Source: Spirillospora albida
GTDB taxonomy: Bacteria; Actinomycetota; Actinomycetes; Streptosporangiales; Streptosporangiaceae
NCBI RefSeq assembly: GCF_000718255.1
Contig: NZ_JOFJ01000015.1
Coordinates: 124,001-188,000 of the forward strand
DNA: 64,000 nt
Direction of reading: 5' to 3'
Below, one piece after another: positions 32,333 through 40,228 of this stretch. The translations under genes and the position numbers were made by a program. Position 1 is the first letter of the stretch, and every line of letters starts with the position of its first letter. Below the pieces are notes generated by a model. That model searched no databases, was not told where the DNA came from, and was given only the letters and a program-made list of their open reading frames with translations.

Positions 32333-33193
32333 TTAGGCAATACCTTGAGCTGCGGCCATGACCAGGTCACGTGACTCTGTGCGGCTCAGGGCCTGTGCTC
32401 TGAGGTGATTGAACACCGATGTATAACTGCTCACGTCATCTGCTTTCTCCAGGAATAGGCTTCCCCTTCGGTACTCGACGTACACGACCGCGGGGTCGGC
32501 CGGGTTGGGGAAGTCCAGGATCCGGAAGCCTCCCTGCATTCCGGGATGGGCGCCTGCAGTGAACGGGAGTACCTGGAGGGTGATGTTGGGTAGGTGGGAC
32601 AGGCGCACCAGGTGGTCGAGTTGATCCTGCATGACGGTGATTCCGCCCACGCTTCGGCGTATTACGGCTTCGTTGATCACAAACCACATGTCTGGAGGGT
32701 TGTCGGCTTCTAGAATGCGTTTTTGGCGTTCGAGGCGAAGGTTGATCTGCCGGTCGATCTCTTGTCCCACGGGAACTACGGCCTCGGCTAGGTAAGTTGC
32801 CCTGCCATACGCCTCGGTCTGGAGTATTCCGGGGACCACCTCCGGTTGGTAGTCCTGGATTGAGGTCGCTTCTTCTTCCAAGCCCACGTAGACCTGAAAC
32901 CACGATGGAATAGCGCCACTGTAGGAATGCCACCAGCCGCGTTTGCGGGCATCCTTGGCGACTTGGAGCAGTGCCTCGCGCTCGTCCCCGACGACTCCGT
33001 AGACGTCGAGCATCAGGGAGACCTCACCCACCCGGGCCCCGCTCTGCCCTGTTTCGACCCGGGTGATCGTCACTGGAGCGCAACCGATGCGTTCGGCCAC
33101 GTCTTCGCGAGTGAGACCTGCTTCTTTGCGAAGCCGACGCAGTTCGGCGGCCAGGCGGCGCTTGCGCACCGTAGGGCTTCGGCGAGTGGCCAC
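32333..33193 (-). CDS. Helix-turn-helix regulator with DUF5753 domain (WhiJ type)
   Basis: The 286-residue protein has an N-terminal XRE helix-turn-helix (RLRKEAGLTREDVAERIGCA, then PVTITRVETGQSG) and a C-terminal DUF5753 region (WFQVYVGLEEEATSIQDYQP, VVPGILQTEAYGRA, RQKRILEADNPPDMWFVINE, LRRPVGG-like RRSVGG, VLPFTAGAHPGMQGGFRILDF). It is the standard partner of DUF397. Such pairs affect development and antibiotic production. Base composition here is clearly less GC-rich than in the flanking housekeeping genes, as often for this mobile-like family. The start has GGAAGGG 6-7 nt upstream. Confidence 0.9.
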   Translation of the reverse strand: MATRRSPTVRKRRLAAELRRLRKEAGLTREDVAERIGCAPVTITRVETGQSGARVGEVSLMLDVYGVVGDEREALLQVAKDARKRGWWHSYSGAIPSWFQVYVGLEEEATSIQDYQPEVVPGILQTEAYGRATYLAEAVVPVGQEIDRQINLRLERQKRILEADNPPDMWFVINEAVIRRSVGGITVMQDQLDHLVRLSHLPNITLQVLPFTAGAHPGMQGGFRILDFPNPADPAVVYVEYRRGSLFLEKADDVSSYTSVFNHLRAQALSRTESRDLVMAAAQGIA

Positions 33194-33264
33194 TTTGTCC
33201 CTTCCTACTCGTTACATGGTGACTCGGTCGGAGATCAACAAACCAAACTGCGATAGTTCAGTCT

Positions 33265-33280
33265 GTTCTTGTTGCAGAAC
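33265..33280 (-). promoter_or_regulatory. Inverted repeat upstream of the helix-turn-helix gene
   Basis: GTTCT (33265-33269) and AGAAC (33276-33280) form a perfect inverted repeat with a 6-nt spacer about 75 nt upstream of the regulator start, in an AT-richer stretch. It is a candidate operator for autoregulation. Confidence 0.4.
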
Positions 33281-33397
33281 GCACCGTGTCGGCGCACACT
33301 CTGACCGTAGCGTTCATCACGCACGGCAGAAGCGCGATCACTGAGGTCGTCTGGACATCGTGATCCGCGCGCGTGCTCGGAGAAGGGTGGCCAGGCG

Positions 33398-33679
33398 GTG
33401 GCAATGGGGCAATCGCCGCACTCGGTGCGGTTCGGGCTTCTCGCCCATATGTGTTACGAGTTGCGCGAACGGGAGGGGTGCGCGTCCCTGCTGCAGAACC
33501 CTCGGCGGGGCGAGTCCGTCCTGTGGGTTCCGTATCCGGCGCGGCCGGGGGCGCGGCTCGGGGTGGCGGCGGTCGACCATCACGGGCGGTGGCTCTACGC
33601 GTTCGGTGACCAGTGCACCGGCGCCGCCGACGTGCCCGGTGTGGCCGCGCGGATCGCCTGGACGGTGAACGGGGGATGA
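33398..33679 (+). CDS. Small hypothetical protein upstream of an RsbW-like ATPase
   Basis: I do not recognise this 93-residue protein. It has HMCYELREREGCASLLQNPRR, LWVPYPARPGARLGVAAVDH and WLYAFGDQCTGAADVPGVAA, with conserved-looking Trp and Cys residues and no membrane segment. Similar short proteins often precede the anti-sigma-like ATPases linked to DUF397 loci in Streptomyces. The start is GTG 33398 or ATG 33404. Its stop overlaps the next start (ATGA), so both are co-translated. Confidence 0.6.
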   Translation: MAMGQSPHSVRFGLLAHMCYELREREGCASLLQNPRRGESVLWVPYPARPGARLGVAAVDHHGRWLYAFGDQCTGAADVPGVAARIAWTVNGG

Positions 33680-34176
33680 CGCGCCATCACCTGGGGACGT
33701 GCATCATCCCGTCCACGAAGCGGAACGTCGCGCACGGCCGGCGGTGGCTGCTGGGCCGGCTCGCACCGCTTCTCGGTCCGCAGCACAGCGTGTGCGACGA
33801 CGGCGTCCTGCTGCTCTCGGAGGCGCTGACGAACGCGATCGTGCACGGGACGGGCGATGTCGTGGAGGTCGACGTCTTCCTCTGCGCGGGGACCATCCGC
33901 GTCGAGGTCATCGACGGTGGCGGCGGGGCCGTCCCGCATGACCTGGACGACCCGTGCGGCGAGCACGGCCGGGGCATCCCGATGATGCGAGCGCTCAGCA
34001 GTTCGTGGGGTTTCGAGGCGCTGGACGACGGGCGCCTCCGGGTCTGGTTCGAGATCGCGCACGCCCCCGACCCCCTGCACCAGACGTCTCTCGTCCCGGA
34101 ACAGGCCCGATACGACGGGACGCGTGAGGAGTGCCCGGCTCCGTCCAGCGGTACCGCCCACCCCGGGGACGGCTGA
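33676..34176 (+). CDS. RsbW-like ATP-binding protein (HATPase fold)
   Basis: The 166-residue protein has a GHKL ATPase core: LLSEALTNAIVHG (N box), VEVIDGGGGAVPHD (G1 box) and HGRGIPMMRALSSSWGF (G2 box). This is the RsbW/SpoIIAB-like anti-sigma or serine-kinase type, abundant in filamentous actinobacteria. A short disordered tail follows. The ATG overlaps the stop of the previous small gene. It lies next to the divergent helix-turn-helix/DUF397 unit, an arrangement common in this group. Its sigma or anti-anti-sigma partner is not in the window. Confidence 0.83.
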   Translation: MTRHHLGTCIIPSTKRNVAHGRRWLLGRLAPLLGPQHSVCDDGVLLLSEALTNAIVHGTGDVVEVDVFLCAGTIRVEVIDGGGGAVPHDLDDPCGEHGRGIPMMRALSSSWGFEALDDGRLRVWFEIAHAPDPLHQTSLVPEQARYDGTREECPAPSSGTAHPGDG

Positions 34177-34208
34177 CGCCCGCTGTGGCGGAAGGGCGCC
34201 GTCAGCGG
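34172..34208 (+). terminator. Imperfect stem-loop after the RsbW-like gene
   Basis: GCTGACG near 34172-34178 pairs with CGTCAGC near 34199-34205; the inner GC-rich part pairs partly. The remaining gap to 34374 shows no gene. Confidence 0.35.
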
Positions 34209-34374
34209 TGAGGGGCTGTGGAGCGGCCGGGATCGTGACGTCAACCTGACGGAGGACGCGATCGGTGTACATCGGCGCGGGCGGCCGTGTCGCCGCCGGC
34301 GCTCCTCGTCCGCGAGTCCGCCCACAAGGGTGGTGCCGGGAAGCTCTGGTTCTACTTCGTCCGGTTCTGAAGCC

Positions 34375-35256
34375 TCAGCGGTGGTCGCGTTCGGACTGGA
34401 TCCAGTGGCTGAGGAGGGCCTGCGCCGTCGTCTCGGGGGCCTCCCAGGCGGGGGAGTGGGCGGCGCTCGGGATGACGACCTTGTGCGCTTCGAGGCGTTC
34501 CGCCATGGCGGCCTGGATCTCGGGGGACCAGACGTCGTCGTCCTCGCCGTACAGGACGAGCACGCGCAGGTGCTCGGCCTTCGCGTACTTCGCCAGCTCC
34601 TCCACCCGGTCAGGGGCCGTCAGCAGCTGGTCCGCCATGCGCACCAGGCCGTTCTCGCAGTTGCCCAGTGTGCGGCCCTCCAGGAACCGGACGATGTCGG
34701 CGGCGACGCCGCTTCCGACATAGCCGGGTTCCAGGGAGATCTCCCAGATCGTCGCCATGCCCAGCTCCGGGAGGGCGTCGCGGAGCGCCTGGGCCTTCGC
34801 GGCGGACCGGCCGGTGAGGGCGGACGGCCCGGAGCTCATCAGCGTGAAGGACGCCGGCCGCGCCCGGCCCGCGAGGACTGCCTCGCGGGTGACGAGCCCG
34901 CCGAACGAGTGCCCCACCAAATGGACGGGGTCGGGCCCGAGGGCCTCCATGAGGGCGGTGATGTCCTCGCCCAGGGCGGCCAGCGTGTAGGCGGCGGGGT
35001 CGTCCGGCGAACCCGGGGACTCGTACTGGCCGCGCATGTCGATCGCCACGACGCGGCGGCCGGACGACGCGAGGGTCTGCAGGACGGCGATGTAGTCCTC
35101 CTTGCTGCCCGTGAAACCGGGAACGAGGAGGGCGGGGCAGCGCTCGGCGACACCCGACCCGGGAAGGGCCTCCAGGGCGGCGAAGGGGCCGCGGGACGTC
35201 TCGATCGTCGTCCGCAGGGCACCGGGGGGCAGGCTCAGGAACCGGGGCGTGCTCAC
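34375..35256 (-). CDS. Alpha/beta hydrolase
   Basis: The 293-residue hydrolase shows LLVPGFTGSKEDYIAVL (oxyanion region), VVAIDMRGQYES, the nucleophile elbow GHSFGG (Ser117), a cap domain, LVLYGEDDDVWSP (acid) and PSAAHSPAWEAP (His). It is of the esterase/haloperoxidase-like group; substrate unknown. GTG 35256 is chosen because the conserved N-terminus starts there; TATGGT lies 8 nt upstream and could be a leaderless promoter. It is divergent from the glycerophosphodiesterase gene and shares its 69-nt promoter gap. Confidence 0.85.
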   Translation of the reverse strand: MSTPRFLSLPPGALRTTIETSRGPFAALEALPGSGVAERCPALLVPGFTGSKEDYIAVLQTLASSGRRVVAIDMRGQYESPGSPDDPAAYTLAALGEDITALMEALGPDPVHLVGHSFGGLVTREAVLAGRARPASFTLMSSGPSALTGRSAAKAQALRDALPELGMATIWEISLEPGYVGSGVAADIVRFLEGRTLGNCENGLVRMADQLLTAPDRVEELAKYAKAEHLRVLVLYGEDDDVWSPEIQAAMAERLEAHKVVIPSAAHSPAWEAPETTAQALLSHWIQSERDHR

Positions 35257-35325
35257 GGAGGGCCACCATACTAAACGGATGTCCGGGGTCGGCCACGGAC
35301 GAAACGGGGTGCTAGCGTCCACGGT

Positions 35326-36012
35326 GTGGAACCGGCGATCTCCGCCCACCGGCGGGACGAGGCGGGCTTCGCGGGCCTCGCGGACGCGGTGGCGTCCGGG
35401 GCCGAGTACGTGGAGATCGACATCCGGCGGACGGGCGACGGGCGGCTCGTCGTCCACCATGATCCCCACATCGGGGGGCTGAACCTCGGCCGCATCCCGT
35501 ACGCGCGGGCCAGGGAGCTGTCACCGCTGCCGCGGGTCGACGAGGCCATGGAGCTGATCGCCGGGCGGGCGCGCGGGCATCTCGATCTCAAGGAGCGCGG
35601 CTGCGAGCACGAGACCGTGGCGCTGGCGCTGCGCATCTTCGGGGCCGGGCGGTTCGTGGTGACGACCCGCGAGATCTCCTCGCTGGTCGAGATCAAACGA
35701 CGGTTCCCGCAGGTCACCACGGCCCTGTCGGTGGGGCGGGGGCTGCGGGAACGGGGCGCCCACCGGGACTTCGTCCCGGTGCGGCTGATCCGCCGGGCGG
35801 GCGCCGACATGGTCGCCCTCAACCACCGGCTGGCGCGGGCCGGGGTGCTGCGGCAGTGCGCGCGGGCCGGGTTCCCCGCCATGATCTGGACGGTGAACGC
35901 CGCGCCGTCGATGCGGCGGTTCCTGGCGGATCCCCGGGTCGCGGTGCTGATCACCGACCACCCGGGGACGGCATTGGCCTTGCGCGCCGCGAGATCACGA
36001 GAGGGGTCGTGA
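35326..36012 (+). CDS. Glycerophosphodiester phosphodiesterase family protein
   Basis: This 228-residue TIM-barrel enzyme has AHRRDEAG (catalytic His-Arg), AEYVEIDIRRTGDGRLVVHH (metal Glu/Asp and catalytic His), GHLDLKE and PAMIWTVNAAPSMRRFL, ending in VLITDHPGTAL. It hydrolyses glycerophosphodiesters to glycerol-3-phosphate and alcohol. No signal peptide, so it acts in the cytoplasm. It is slightly shorter than the usual 240-260 residues. GTG 35326 follows TAGCGT at 7 nt, indicating a leaderless mRNA. Confidence 0.9.
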   Translation: MEPAISAHRRDEAGFAGLADAVASGAEYVEIDIRRTGDGRLVVHHDPHIGGLNLGRIPYARARELSPLPRVDEAMELIAGRARGHLDLKERGCEHETVALALRIFGAGRFVVTTREISSLVEIKRRFPQVTTALSVGRGLRERGAHRDFVPVRLIRRAGADMVALNHRLARAGVLRQCARAGFPAMIWTVNAAPSMRRFLADPRVAVLITDHPGTALALRAARSREGS

Positions 36013-36025
36013 TCTCGCAGCGAGG

Positions 36026-37636
36026 TCAGGCGGTCGGCTGCGTCTCGCCGGCCGCGGCCGGCTTGCCCCCGCGGGTGCGGCGGCGGCTCCGGCTGCGCTT
36101 GCGCTCGGTCGCGACCGCGTCGGCGGCGGGCTCGGAGTCGGTGTCGGCGGGCTTCGCCGGCTCGGCGGCGGCCTGCCCCGCCTGCACGGGCCTGCCCCCG
36201 CGGGTGCGGTTGCGGCTCCGCTTGCGGCGGGCCGGACGCGGACGCTCGTCCGGGTCGCTGTCGGCACGGTCGGCATGGTCGGCATGGTCGGCGCGGTCGT
36301 CGCGGCTGCGGGTCTTGCCGGTCTCGCCGATGTCCTCGAGCTCCTCGGCGGCCAGGCCGGCGCGCTCGCCGCGCTGGTCCTTCGGCAGGCGGCCCTTGGT
36401 CCCGGTGGGGATGGCGAGCGCCTCGAAGAAGTGCGGCGAGGTGGAGTAGGTCTCCTCCGGCGCCGGGAACGGCAGGTCGAGCGAGCTGTTGATCAGCTTC
36501 CAGCGGGTGAGGTCGGACCAGTCGACGAGCGTCACCGAGACGCCCTCCTTGCCGGCCCGGCCGGTCCGCCCGATGCGGTGGACGTAGGTGTCCGCGCTGT
36601 CGGGGCACTCGTAGTTGATGACGTGGGTCACGTCGTCGACGTCGAGGCCGCGGGCGGCGACGTCGGTGGCCACCAGCACGTCGATCTTGCCGTTGCGGAA
36701 CGCGCGCAGCGCCCGCTCGCGCTGGCTCTGGCCGAGGTCGCCGTGGACGGCGGCGGCGTCGAACCCGCGCGAGACGAGCTCGGCGGCGACGCGGTCGCAG
36801 GTCCGCTTCGTCTGGCAGAACACCATGCTCAGGCCGCGGCCCTCCGCCTGCAGCAGGCGGGCGACCATCTCCGGCTTGTCCATCTGGTGGGCCTGGAAGA
36901 CGTGCTGGACGACCTGCGGGGTCGCCTCGGACTCGGTGTGGGACTCGGCCCGGACGTTCGTCGGGCGGGTCAGGTACTTGCGCGACAGCGCGGCGATCTC
37001 GCCGGGCATGGTCGCGGAGAACAGCATCGTCTGCCGCTGCGCCGGGATCCGGTCGATGATCCGCTCGATGTCGGGCAGGAACCCGAGGTCGAGCATGCGG
37101 TCGGCCTCGTCCAGCACCAGGATCTCGACCTTGGACAGGTCGAGGTGCTTCTGCTTGACCAGGTCGAGGAGCCGGCCGGGCGTGCCGACGACGACGTCGA
37201 CGCCGTCCTTGAGGGCGGAGATCTGCGGCTCGTACGCGCGCCCGCCGTAGACGGACAGGACGCGGCTGCCGAGCTTGCCGCCGGCGACCAGGAGGTCGTC
37301 GGTGACCTGGAGGGCCAGCTCGCGGGTCGGGGCGACGACGAGCGCGCGCGGCTCGCGGCCGCCGTGCTCGATGCGCTGCAGGAGCGCGACGCCGAAGGCG
37401 AGGGTCTTGCCGGTGCCCGTGCGGGCCTGGCCGATGATGTCGTGCCCGCCCAGCGCGATCGGCAGGGCGAGTTCCTGGATGGGGAACGCTTCCACGATGC
37501 CCTCTGCGGCGAGGGCGTCGGCTATCTCGGGTACGACCCCGAGGTCACGAAAGGTAGTCAGGGCTTCCAGCCTCCAATATGCGGGGTCCACGCTCCCGGG
37601 TGCGGCGCGGCTCTCGGTGCCGGTCGGGCTCGTCAT
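36026..37636 (-). CDS. rhlE: DEAD-box ATP-dependent RNA helicase (RhlE/Rv3211-like)
   Basis: The 536-residue helicase has motif Q (FPIQELALPIAL), Walker A ARTGTGKT, APTRELA, TPGRL, DEAD (VLDEADRMLDLGF), SAT, and the second RecA domain with TDVAARGLDVDDV and HRIGRTGRAG. It unwinds RNA duplexes in ribosome assembly or mRNA turnover. From about residue 420 the tail is disordered, with DHADHADRAD repeats and two Arg/Lys blocks (ARRKRSRNRTRGG, RKRSRSRRRTRGG), probably RNA-binding. ATG 37636 is used; GTG 37645 is possible. A leader of about 130 nt precedes it. It opens the Rv3211-Rv3201 syntenic block. Confidence 0.92.
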   Translation of the reverse strand: MTSPTGTESRAAPGSVDPAYWRLEALTTFRDLGVVPEIADALAAEGIVEAFPIQELALPIALGGHDIIGQARTGTGKTLAFGVALLQRIEHGGREPRALVVAPTRELALQVTDDLLVAGGKLGSRVLSVYGGRAYEPQISALKDGVDVVVGTPGRLLDLVKQKHLDLSKVEILVLDEADRMLDLGFLPDIERIIDRIPAQRQTMLFSATMPGEIAALSRKYLTRPTNVRAESHTESEATPQVVQHVFQAHQMDKPEMVARLLQAEGRGLSMVFCQTKRTCDRVAAELVSRGFDAAAVHGDLGQSQRERALRAFRNGKIDVLVATDVAARGLDVDDVTHVINYECPDSADTYVHRIGRTGRAGKEGVSVTLVDWSDLTRWKLINSSLDLPFPAPEETYSTSPHFFEALAIPTGTKGRLPKDQRGERAGLAAEELEDIGETGKTRSRDDRADHADHADRADSDPDERPRPARRKRSRNRTRGGRPVQAGQAAAEPAKPADTDSEPAADAVATERKRSRSRRRTRGGKPAAAGETQPTA

Positions 37637-38054
37637 CGGGCCCACCGGTCGTGCCGATGGCCGCGCGCTCGCGCGGGAGGGACCAGCCGTCAGTCACATT
37701 CTTCGGCGACCGCAGTCAGGGGTTGAAAGCAGTCACTCATTGTGGCTGCGTGCGGTCACACTCCGCCACGCAGTGTACCGACCATCGATTCCTTACACCA
37801 ATAGCCGATCACATGTCCCAACGTCGGGGCGATCCGGTGTATTCCATGCCCCGTCCGCCAGGGATTATCCGGGACGGGACGACCTCCGGAGCGGCCGGCC
37901 GGCGGCACCGCCGCGACGGCCACATCCGGACAATCGGCGGGATGAAGATCCTTTGAAGTGGAAGGCCGGGCTCCCGGCGCCGCCGAACCCTGACATCCTT
38001 GGATCTCCGCGAGATCGCGGGGTGTTCCGGTGGTCGTTGTGAAGGATGGGGCGG
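37637..38054. other. Long divergent intergenic region upstream of the helicase
   Basis: These 418 nt hold no credible gene. The section 37690-37830 is less GC-rich and contains a good sigma-70-like promoter for the helicase and three CAGTCA words (about 37690, 37710 and 37730). The 37860-38040 part belongs to the 5' flank of the lipoprotein gene. A long helicase leader could take part in cold-shock or autoregulation; this is an inference. Confidence 0.5.
37772..37801 (-). promoter_or_regulatory. Sigma-70-type promoter of the DEAD-box helicase
   Basis: On the minus strand TTGGTG (37796-37801) and TACACT (37772-37777) are separated by 18 nt. Transcription would start near 37765, giving a leader of about 130 nt. 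Confidence 0.55.
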
Positions 38055-38843
38055 ATGCGGGCACGAATCACGGGCATGGCGGCGGTGGCGGCCGCCGCCG
38101 CGATCGCGGCGGCGGGATGCTCGTCCGGCGGCTCCGGCGCGGACACGCCCGCGGCCGGGCCGATCGTCCAGCGCGACAACACCGCCTACCCGGACAAGCT
38201 GGTCAAACTCAACAACGCCGAGCGTGTCGAGATCACCGGGATGGCGGACGCGGCGGCGGCGAAGCGGCTCAACGCGGCGTTCCGCGGCCCCCTCGACTGG
38301 GCGGTGAACTGGGCCGCCGCGACGCTCCTGCCGGAGCAGAAGGCCGAGTGCAAGGGCCGGTCCAGCACGATCCAGACCAAGGTGCGGTTCGGGCTGCGCG
38401 GCGAGGTGGTGTCGGCCGCCAACGCGATCCAGATGATCCCCTGCTACGAGGGGGAGGGCGGCCTGCCGACCGTCCCCGTCACGGTGGACGTCGAGGCGGG
38501 CAAGGAACTCGGCCCCAAGGACGTCCTCACCTCCGCGGCCCTCACCCCGTCCGGCATGAAGACGCTGTGGGAGCGGCTCAGCGGCCCCAAGGACGACTGG
38601 GCGGACTGCGAACTCGACCCGCCCCAGGTCGCGGACCTGTCGCCCGGCAAGCGCGACGGCGACCCGATCGCCTCGCCCGCCCCCGCCGGGATCCTGTTCA
38701 CCCCGCAGGGCATCGAGCTGATCTGGTCGACGACCGGCACCGACTGCAACAACTTCGCCTTCACCGCGCCCTACGACAAGGTGAAGGACCTGATCGTCCC
38801 CGGCCTCTACGCGAAGATCGAAGCCGCCGCCAAGGCGAAATGA
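38055..38843 (+). CDS. Putative lipoprotein
   Basis: The 262-residue protein has a lipoprotein signal (MAAVAAAAAIAAAGCSSGGSG) with lipobox AAGC, so it should be anchored outside the membrane. The body contains LNNAERVEITGMADAAAAKR, TIQTKVRFGLRGEVVSAAN, VPVTVDVEAGKELGPKDVLT and a C-terminal FTPQGIELIWSTTGTDC. The sections LRGEVVSAANAIQM and FTPQGIEL resemble DUF3298/RsiV-like domains, which bind cell-wall or lysozyme-type ligands. Four Cys residues in the body may form disulfides. ATG 38055 is chosen with GAAGG 9 nt upstream. The corresponding place in mycobacteria carries Rv3209. Confidence 0.72.
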   Translation: MRARITGMAAVAAAAAIAAAGCSSGGSGADTPAAGPIVQRDNTAYPDKLVKLNNAERVEITGMADAAAAKRLNAAFRGPLDWAVNWAAATLLPEQKAECKGRSSTIQTKVRFGLRGEVVSAANAIQMIPCYEGEGGLPTVPVTVDVEAGKELGPKDVLTSAALTPSGMKTLWERLSGPKDDWADCELDPPQVADLSPGKRDGDPIASPAPAGILFTPQGIELIWSTTGTDCNNFAFTAPYDKVKDLIVPGLYAKIEAAAKAK

Positions 38844-38847
38844 GCGA

Positions 38848-39081
38848 TCACGTGTACTGGGTGCCGAACCCCACGCTGCGCTCCTCGTCCTCGGAGATCT
38901 CCAGATAGCCGACCCGGTCCGCCGGCACGACGACCCGGCCGGACCGGCGGTCCTTCAGGACGAGGACGCCGCCCTCCGCGGCCAGGGCCTCCCGGAGCGC
39001 CCGCTCGACCTGGTCGGCGGACTCCGCCGTGTCGACCACGAGCTCCTTGGGCACGAACTGCACGCCGATGCGAACCTGCAC
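38848..39081 (-). CDS. DUF3107-family small protein
   Basis: The 77-residue protein reads QVRIGVQFVPKELVVDTAES, then ERALREALAAEGGVLVLKDR and VVVPADRVGYLEISEDEERS, ending VGFGTQYT. This is the DUF3107 pattern (Rv3208A/TB9.4 in M. tuberculosis). It is cytoplasmic, of unknown function and very conserved in actinobacteria. The GTG has GGGAG 6 nt upstream. It is transcribed with the TetR gene, whose stop lies 92 nt upstream, and is convergent with the lipoprotein gene. Confidence 0.88.
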   Translation of the reverse strand: MQVRIGVQFVPKELVVDTAESADQVERALREALAAEGGVLVLKDRRSGRVVVPADRVGYLEISEDEERSVGFGTQYT

Positions 39082-39173
39082 GCGATGCTCCCGTCGTCCG
39101 GCGCGGCCCGCCCGGCGGCGGGCCGTCCCGTCCCCGATGGTGGCACGGAGATCGCCGGCGCTCCAGGAACGGC

Positions 39174-39794
39174 TCAGCCCGTGCGCGGGAAACCGGAGAT
39201 GCCGCGCCAGGCGAGCCGGGCGATGATCGTCTCGGCGGTCTCCTTGGGGATCGCGCGGTGCTGCGACAGCCAGTAGCGGGCGCTGACCTCGGCCATCCCG
39301 ACCAGGCCCATGCCGAGCAGGAACGCCTCCTCGGCGGAGCCGCCGGTGTCCTCGGCGATCACCTGGGCGATCATCTCGGCGCACTGCTGGTTGGCGCGGT
39401 CGACGCGGGCCCGGACGGGCGCGACGTTGCGCAGGTCGGACTCGAACACGAGCCGGTACGCCTCGCCGTCGCCCGCCACGAAGTCGTAGAAGGCCTGCAT
39501 GCTGGCCTGGACGCGGAGCTTGTTGTCCGAGGTGGACTCCAGGGCCCCGCGCACGGTCTGCACCAGGGCTTCCGCGTGCTCGTCGAGCAGGGCCAGATAC
39601 AGCTCCAGCTTGCCAGGGAAGTGCTGGTAGAGGACGGGCTTGCTCACGCCCGCACGCTCGGCGATCTCGTCCATCGCCGCGGCGTGGTACCCCTGTGCGA
39701 CGAACACCTCCTGGGCCGCGCCGAGCAGTTGCCTGCGGCGCGCCATTCGCGGCAGCCTCGTGCCGCGGGGGCGGGCGTCCGGGGTCGCGGTCAC
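39174..39794 (-). CDS. TetR-family regulator (Rv3208-like)
   Basis: The 206-residue regulator has the TetR DNA-binding domain MARRRQLLGAAQEVFVAQGY, HAAAMDEIAERAGVSKPVLY and QHFPGKLELYLALLDEH, then a helical ligand domain (QASMQAFYDFVAGDGEAYRL, EEAFLLGMGLVGMAEVSARY). It sits beside DUF3107 as Rv3208 does. GTG 39794 is chosen with GGAG about 7 nt upstream; GTG 39797 is equally possible. The promoter region carries GTAACC-N5-GGTCAC near 39870-39886, an imperfect inverted repeat that may be its own operator. Confidence 0.87.
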   Translation of the reverse strand: MTATPDARPRGTRLPRMARRRQLLGAAQEVFVAQGYHAAAMDEIAERAGVSKPVLYQHFPGKLELYLALLDEHAEALVQTVRGALESTSDNKLRVQASMQAFYDFVAGDGEAYRLVFESDLRNVAPVRARVDRANQQCAEMIAQVIAEDTGGSAEEAFLLGMGLVGMAEVSARYWLSQHRAIPKETAETIIARLAWRGISGFPRTG

Positions 39795-39981
39795 CACACT
39801 TCTCCGATCACCGGTCGGCGCGACGGCCGGGTGTCCGTCGCGGGAAAACGATCCCATCATCCTACGCGCGGGTAACCTCGCTGGTCACTAACAACGACCG
39901 CTGACGTTCCTTCGCCCAGGTCAGTCTATTTCCGACGTCGGCCTCCCCGGTCGCACTCCGGGTGATCGGCGGAGGGGAATC
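39795..39981. other. Intergenic region upstream of the TetR gene
   Basis: These 187 nt contain the TetR promoter and the 3' flank of the small acidic gene. No gene was found. The sequence around 39865-39895 is less GC-rich and holds the imperfect inverted repeat noted for the TetR gene. Confidence 0.4.
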
Positions 39982-40173
39982 TCAGCGGTAGTCGTCCTCG
40001 TCCAGGGGGATCTCCCGGCTCTGCTCGGCGGCGTCGGCCTCGTTCGCGTCGAACGGGACGTGGTCGGGCCACTCCGCGCCCTCCTCCTCCGTGGGGGCGC
40101 GCTGTTCGGCCGCGTCCGCTTCGGGAGCGTCGTCGGGGACGGGTGGCTGGTCAACGTTCTCGGTCTCGCTCAT
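39982..40173 (-). CDS. Small acidic protein with duplicated EADAAEQ motif
   Basis: I recognise the pattern but not a function. The 63-residue protein is highly acidic, contains two EADAAEQ copies (residues 18-24 and 45-51) and ends in REIPLDEDDYR. Similar small acidic proteins with NEADAxEQ and a PLDxDxYR end occur across actinobacteria. GGAAGGA lies about 10 nt before the ATG. It is probably natively disordered. It lies 55 nt downstream of the oxidoreductase stop and may share its transcript. Confidence 0.7.
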   Translation of the reverse strand: MSETENVDQPPVPDDAPEADAAEQRAPTEEEGAEWPDHVPFDANEADAAEQSREIPLDEDDYR

Positions 40174-40228
40174 CACGCGCGTCCTTCCAGAGCTTCGTCC
40201 ACGGCCGCGGCCTCCCGGCGCCGGCCCG

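Noticed and set aside
34177..34374. Small gene or tRNA in the gap after the RsbW-like gene
   Set aside because: No cloverleaf or T-loop GGTTCGA pattern, and the short frames have no ribosome site or family similarity.
37275..38042. A plus-strand frame in the region upstream of the lipoprotein gene
   Set aside because: Most of it is antisense to the helicase; the rest has irregular codon usage and no ribosome site, so the region is treated as intergenic.
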